DNA from: Cytophagia bacterium
GTDB taxonomy: Bacteria; Bacteroidota; Bacteroidia; Cytophagales; Cyclobacteriaceae
NCBI GenBank assembly: GCA_013373005.1
Contig: JABXIP010000477.1
Coordinates: forward strand, 1 to 8,734
Direction: 5' to 3'
DNA length: 8,734 bases
The notes beneath the pieces were generated by a model, which did not search any database, had not been told where the DNA came from, and saw only the letters and a list, made by a program, of their open reading frames with translations. Numbering within the stretch: position 1 is the stretch's first letter; every line of letters starts with the position of its first letter. A program made the position numbers and the translations under genes. Below are positions 5,622-8,734 of the stretch, one piece after another.

Positions 5622-7005
5622 ATTCCGGTGCATTTTGCCATTTATTCCATACTGAACTTAAATCTACACCAGTTGCCTCAGACATGATCGGTTCAATCTC
5701 ATTGTATTTAAATGCCCTTTGATTTTCTTTTGACCAATTAAGCAACCCAAGAATGGCTTCCTTAAAGGACTTTTTTCCATTGGTTTGTTTTTGAATATAG
5801 CCGTCTAAATCATAAGCCATTAAGGCTCCTCTGGAGAAAAGGTTTTTCCCTATTCTAAAATCAGAGGCATATTGGGTTGAACCCAAAAGAGATAATTCCT
5901 TTAAGGTTTTGGTTTTAATAAAATCCGGAGCATTGTCCATGTTGGACTTCCACCAGTTCAATCTTGTCTCGTCATGAAGAATACTTTGGAAAGTGACATA
6001 CCATATAAATCCTTCATTTAGCCAGATGGTCTCTATAAGTGGCGCCACTTGCCATGCAAATGGACGGTATCCTTCTCCCCACGATCTTAACGGAACCCAT
6101 GAGTGCCCCATATGATGTATGATACTACCTAAATCTCTATTGGGAGTGTATTCCTGCGTTATATCCCGGTGCGCTGTCATACTATTGAGATGTTCCATAT
6201 TAAAACCATAGTCATGTCGAGCAGATATAGGTTTCAGAAACTCATAAACTAAGGTGTAATGAGGCATGGGAACGTATCCAAAATAATCAGCAAGTTTCTG
6301 CAGTGATGATAAGCCTGTATTCCCGATACCTTCCAAATTATCGGTTGTCGCGGCATAGGCTGCTACATATAAAGGGGTTTGGGCTTCTTCAACACGAATC
6401 ACCTGAACGCCCTTACCTAAGAGGTACTGAGCATCAACCAGCTCGGCATAGTTTTTAGCCTCGTAACTATCCGTTCCGAATTTTCGATTGGTATCAGGTC
6501 TTAAGGTGCTGAAGACAGGCCATGAAGGGTCGGTGTTGATTGTTATGTCGATTGGCTCTGTTTCCAGTCCTTCAATAAATCCAAATACTGAATAGCCAAG
6601 CAGCCCCAGATAGTCTTCTCTGGCTTTAGAGCTGGTGGAGGCATCCAATAAATCCATTTCCATTTTTTGTATGTCGACCGTATAACTCACCTTGTTCAGA
6701 AGATCATTACTTTCACCAAACGTAAAGAAGCTTCCGTCTCCTATCATTCCTTGTAACTGCTTCCCTGTAGTGGTATAACCTACAACATCATCGACAAAGG
6801 CTATGTAGTTGGTCAGAATATAGGTTCCCGGGGCACTTCTTGGGATCACCAAATTGGCATCGCTGGCCGATAGCGCATCGAATGTGATTTGAATAGTTAC
6901 CTTATCTAAATCTGTTTGCTGGTTAAGCAAGTAGCCAATCTTTTGCTGTGCGTTTAGGTTGGTGACGGAAATGATAAACGAAAACAGAACGATAATTCTA
7001 CTCAT
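5620..7005 (-). CDS. M61-family metallopeptidase homologue, catalytic Glu replaced
   Basis: A 461-residue exported protein; residues 1-19 are a signal peptide (cleavage near NA|QQ). Residues about 20-190 fit the beta-rich M61 N-terminal domain (PRSAPGTYILTNYIAFV at 55-71). The rest fits the thermolysin-like catalytic domain of M61 (glycyl aminopeptidase type). The zinc motif HExxH reads HHMGH at 297-301 (codons CAT CAT ATG GGG CAC at 6117-6103): both zinc His are kept, but the catalytic Glu is His298. The third ligand, Glu331 in WLNEGF, is kept at the normal 30-residue distance. The C-terminal PDZ domain of typical M61 proteins (about 600 residues) is absent. Metal binding is thus likely but ordinary peptidase activity doubtful. 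The frame is intact, so it is not an obvious pseudogene. The start ATG at 7005 has no Shine-Dalgarno sequence or clear -7 element; it may be transcribed with the gene 77 nt upstream. Confidence 0.82.
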   Translation of the reverse strand: MSRIIVLFSFIISVTNLNAQQKIGYLLNQQTDLDKVTIQITFDALSASDANLVIPRSAPGTYILTNYIAFVDDVVGYTTTGKQLQGMIGDGSFFTFGESNDLLNKVSYTVDIQKMEMDLLDASTSSKAREDYLGLLGYSVFGFIEGLETEPIDITINTDPSWPVFSTLRPDTNRKFGTDSYEAKNYAELVDAQYLLGKGVQVIRVEEAQTPLYVAAYAATTDNLEGIGNTGLSSLQKLADYFGYVPMPHYTLVYEFLKPISARHDYGFNMEHLNSMTAHRDITQEYTPNRDLGSIIHHMGHSWVPLRSWGEGYRPFAWQVAPLIETIWLNEGFIWYVTFQSILHDETRLNWWKSNMDNAPDFIKTKTLKELSLLGSTQYASDFRIGKNLFSRGALMAYDLDGYIQKQTNGKKSFKEAILGLLNWSKENQRAFKYNEIEPIMSEATGVDLSSVWNKWQNAPE

Positions 7006-7027
7006 GTTGATGATGTTAAGTAATGGT

Positions 7028-7080
7028 TTGGCTAATGTGCAGTGGCCCGAGGAGCATTTCGTATAGGTGTTGTGGCTAGT
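7028..7080. repeat. Cassette-boundary-like site A
   Basis: Fills the 77-nt gap between the 7083-7628 gene and the M61 gene. On the minus strand it begins AGCCACAACACC and ends ACATTAGCCAAAC, close to the ends of site B (7639-7674). GGCTA occurs at both ends in the same orientation (7030-7034 and 7074-7078). It does not match the strict integron core GTTRRRY, so an attC identity is only a possibility. Confidence 0.35.
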
Positions 7081-7082
7081 TT

Positions 7083-7628
7083 TTATTCTTCTAAATTTCC
7101 GTCAAAGTCAAACTTGTAGGTGCGATTTTCCCAATCAGTTGCTCTGATATATTGTTCAGTTATTTCAAAATCATTTGTTCCATCTATAGTAGTGAAAATA
7201 TCTGCTCCAATTTTCTGCCACATTAACTGTCCATTAAAATCTAGTCTTGATATTTCTAATTCGCCATGCACTATATATGAGTCTTTGTATTTAAATATCT
7301 CGAAGCAGGCAGCCTGATCAGCCTGAGTTTTCCAAACTAGGTCTAATTCAGGTACGCTTAAGCAGAATATGGAGTCTGAACAGCATACCAGAATCCTACT
7401 CTCTTCTATTATTTGAGAATTTTCATGGATTCCAGTTCCGCCTCCAATTGAACCAATAATTGCAGAATTTGATAAATCGCCATTTTCAAATAACTTCAAT
7501 CCTATCTTGGTCGGGAATTCAAATTCAGACTCATCAAAGTAAACTTTTCTGTACTCGAGTGCATTGTCGGCAGGATCCGCCCCGTCCACCTTTAATTCAA
7601 CTTTATATTTTCCTAGTTCGAAAATCAT
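7083..7628 (-). CDS. Hypothetical protein with propeller-like strand repeats
   Basis: A 181-residue protein without signal peptide or membrane segment, acidic overall. No catalytic motif is evident. The C-terminal half shows three loosely repeated strand units: residues 79-99 (ILVCCSDSIFCLS...LVW), 118-137 (YIVHGELEISRLD...LMW) and about 160-179 (YIRATDWENRTYKFDFDGN). The LxxLVWK/GQLMWQK spacing of 38 residues suggests beta-propeller or PQQ-like blades, though too few for a full propeller. A glycine-rich turn SIGGGTGIHENS sits at 60-71. From memory, similar small Bacteroidota hypotheticals occur near polymorphic-toxin immunity clusters and gene cassettes; nothing here proves that role. The gene is flanked on both sides by related short sites (7028-7080 and 7639-7674) and may be a mobile cassette. 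Start ATG at 7628 directly follows AAAGGA, too close for a normal ribosome-binding site. Confidence 0.75.
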   Translation of the reverse strand: MIFELGKYKVELKVDGADPADNALEYRKVYFDESEFEFPTKIGLKLFENGDLSNSAIIGSIGGGTGIHENSQIIEESRILVCCSDSIFCLSVPELDLVWKTQADQAACFEIFKYKDSYIVHGELEISRLDFNGQLMWQKIGADIFTTIDGTNDFEITEQYIRATDWENRTYKFDFDGNLEE

Positions 7629-7638
7629 TCCTTTATTT

Positions 7639-7674
7639 GGCTACAACGTTAGCTACGCGCCACTGTGGTGGCTG
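7639..7674. repeat. Cassette-boundary-like site B
   Basis: On the minus strand the site begins AGCCACCACAG and ends ACGTTGTAGCCAAA, then the 7083-7628 gene starts about 20 nt after the GTTGTAG. It contains a hairpin GCCAC/GTGGC (7659-7672, loop 4 nt) and a near-palindrome GCTACAACGTTAGC (7640-7653). The ends resemble those of site A at 7028-7080. Confidence 0.35.
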
Positions 7675-7762
7675 TTATATTTGATATAGGTTGTGATTCA
7701 TTCCCGACAGCATACCAAATAGAGGTGCTAACCGGAATAAAAACAAAAGTCAGTCTTTTCAT
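7649..7762 (-). CDS. Very small ORF, doubtful
   Basis: A 37-codon ORF, MKRLTFVFIP at the start with one hydrophobic stretch, ending in TATTVARS inside site B, 20 nt upstream of the 7083-7628 gene. There is no ribosome-binding site or promoter match, and its last codons are repeat sequence. It could be a leader peptide or a remnant of a displaced gene; it may equally be chance. Confidence 0.2.
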   Translation of the reverse strand: MKRLTFVFIPVSTSIWYAVGNESQPISNITATTVARS

Positions 7763-7852
7763 TGTGTGTCAGTGAAGTGCCAATGAATATAGGGAAAAAG
7801 GTTAAAAGTTGGTTTAGTTCTTAGCTTTCAGGAACAGAGCGACAACTTTCTT

Positions 7853-7899
7853 CCTCCTCCGCCCTTCGGGCACCTCCTCCAGAGGAGGACATAAGGCCG
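7853..7899 (-). repeat. 47-bp GC-rich hairpin repeat (copy 2, inverted)
   Basis: The reverse complement matches 533-579 at 44 of 47 positions. The hairpins are kept: CCTCC/GGAGG (7876-7888) and GCCC/GGGC (7861-7871). Two of the three differences fall in the 3-nt hairpin loops, none in a small-hairpin stem. In this copy the second, closing arm seen at 614-642 is missing. Confidence 0.75.
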
Positions 7900-7953
7900 G
7901 GACAGTTACTTATTCAACTATGTTTACCTAAGTCCGAAGCAACGGGCCCTTCA

Positions 7954-8002
7954 CTTTAAACATAGAACCTTAAACTTTAAACCTCTCTGAAATTTACCCC
8001 TG
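7954..8002. repeat. Heptanucleotide-periodic tract T4
   Basis: Seven 7-nt words in phase, CTTTAAA twice plus CCTTAAA and CATAGAA, then less regular words ending ACCCCTG. Together with T5 and the 47-bp repeat it fills the gene-free stretch 7763-8189; the part 7763-7850 shows nothing I can name. Confidence 0.6.
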
Positions 8003-8037
8003 ACCCCTAAAGTGGTAGCACGGCATCTGATCCTTAA

Positions 8038-8145
8038 CTGATTTCTGATTTCCGTTTTCTGACAACTGACCTCTAGCTTCAAGCTACCCGCTTCCAGCTT
8101 CCCGCAAAAACTTCCGTCTTCCGTCTTCCGACTTCCGTCTTCTCC
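8038..8145. repeat. Heptanucleotide-periodic tract T5
   Basis: Ten 7-nt words in exact phase from 8038 to 8107 (CTGATTT type, then CCAGCTT type), then an AAA that shifts the register by 3 nt, then five words of CTTCCGT type from 8111 to 8145. Read on the minus strand, the order of word types matches tract T3. The tract ends 2 nt before the gldA -7 element. A minus-strand ORF over this region is an artefact. Confidence 0.8.
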
Positions 8146-8147
8146 AC

Positions 8148-8155
8148 TATCTTTG
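8148..8155 (+). promoter_or_regulatory. Bacteroidota -7 promoter element for gldA
   Basis: TATCTTTG is an exact TAnnTTTG match, ending 34 nt before the ATG. The expected -33 region (near 8125) falls inside heptad tract T5 and has no TTTG. A leader of roughly 28 nt is expected. Confidence 0.55.
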
Positions 8156-8189
8156 ACAATTCCTAAAACGAAAAGACGTTCATTCATCA

Positions 8190-8734
8190 ATGTCAGTAAA
8201 GGTAGCCGGGCTTACTAAGATTTATGGTCAACAAAGGGCGGTCGATGCGATCTCCTTTTCCGCCCAACCGGGAGAGATTTTGGGCTTTTTGGGTCCCAAT
8301 GGAGCCGGCAAGTCTACCACCATGAAAGTAGCCACCGGATTTATTCCTCCCTCTGAGGGCTCGGTAGAAGTTTGTGGTATCGATGTGATGAATCAACCCG
8401 TGGAAGCCAGAAGGAAGATTGGCTACCTGCCCGAGAACAATCCCTTGTATTTGGATATGTATGTGCATGAGTATTTGCTTTTTATGGCATCGGCTCATGG
8501 GCTAAAAGGGGCAAAGGCTAAGGCTCGGGTAACAGAAATGGTGGTGCTCTGCGGACTCACCAAAGAGCAGAACAAGAAAATTGGCATGCTCTCCAAGGGT
8601 TACAGACAAAGGGTGGGGCTGGCACAGGCACTGCTTCACGATCCGGAAGTACTGATTTTGGATGAACCTACCACAGGGCTTGACCCCAATCAGCTGGTGG
8701 AAATCAGAAAGCTGATCAAGGAAATTAGTAAGAA
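8190..8734 (+). CDS. gldA: GldA-type ABC transporter ATP-binding protein (3' end outside window)
   Basis: My own translation gives 181 codons running off the right edge. It is a cytoplasmic ABC ATPase: Walker A GPNGAGKST at 35-43, signature LSKGYRQRVGLAQAL at 134-148, Walker B VLILDEP at 154-160 with the D-loop GLDP at 163-166. The Q-loop position reads GYLPENNPLY (78-87), with Glu instead of Gln, as in GldA and related ABC-2 ATPases. In Bacteroidota gliding bacteria GldA works with membrane partners GldF and GldG; these would be expected just downstream, outside the window. Family members of the same ABC-2 subgroup that are not GldA cannot be excluded from this half of the protein. Start ATG at 8190 (MSVKVAGLTKIYG) is placed as usual for the family. 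The -7 element at 8148-8155 supports it. Confidence 0.85.
   Translation, partial: MSVKVAGLTKIYGQQRAVDAISFSAQPGEILGFLGPNGAGKSTTMKVATGFIPPSEGSVEVCGIDVMNQPVEARRKIGYLPENNPLYLDMYVHEYLLFMASAHGLKGAKAKARVTEMVVLCGLTKEQNKKIGMLSKGYRQRVGLAQALLHDPEVLILDEPTTGLDPNQLVEIRKLIKEISK

Noticed and set aside
7951..8190. Minus-strand ORF of 79 codons
   Set aside because: It is a translation of heptad tracts T4 and T5; a 7-nt period gives the Lys/Glu/Ser-rich pseudo-repeats.
8193..8498. Minus-strand ORF of 101 codons
   Set aside because: Exact antisense of the clear gldA coding sequence with no domain of its own.

Overview
The window looks like a chromosomal segment of a Bacteroidota bacterium, most likely a Cytophagales-type (gliding, probably aquatic) organism. 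The clues are a SusC/TonB-dependent-receptor-like N-terminus, a GldA-type gliding ABC ATPase, genes without Shine-Dalgarno sequences, and several matches to the Bacteroidota -7 promoter element TAnnTTTG (upstream of the receptor, the response regulator and gldA). The species assignment is inference.

Layout. 1-363 (-): start of a TonB-dependent receptor. 379-727: gene-free, filled with repeats. 728-1345 (-): NarL/LuxR-type response regulator, TTG start, Glu at the phospho-acceptor position. 1346-1690: gene-free, an array of small hairpins. 1691-2251 (-): three-helix membrane protein of unknown function. 2252-2634: gene-free, a REP-like inverted pair and then a near-perfect 132-nt DNA cloverleaf. 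2635-3324 (+): short-chain dehydrogenase. 3325-3874: gene-free, a heptanucleotide-periodic tract and palindromic repeats. 3875-5398 (+): type-B carboxylesterase lipoprotein. 5620-7005 (-): M61-family metallopeptidase homologue with the catalytic Glu replaced by His. 7083-7628 (-): small hypothetical protein with propeller-like strand repeats, flanked by two related short sites. 7763-8189: gene-free, with a second copy of the 47-bp repeat and long heptad tracts. 8190-end (+): gldA, cut by the window edge.

The genes do not form an obvious pathway. They are mostly single transcription units of housekeeping or degradative type (esterase, peptidase homologue, oxidoreductase). The 7649-7762 / 7083-7628 / 5620-7005 run on the minus strand could be one transcript or a set of cassettes.

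The unusual content is the non-coding DNA. About a quarter of the window is gene-free and built from a small vocabulary of modules reused in both orientations: tracts with exact 7-nt periodicity, a 47-bp GC-rich hairpin repeat, elements starting CGTCATTC, and a four-arm cloverleaf that shares that same terminal motif. Two heptad tracts 4.6 kb apart, in opposite orientation, keep the same order of heptad types and the same flanking 21-bp block, so they look like copies of one composite element.
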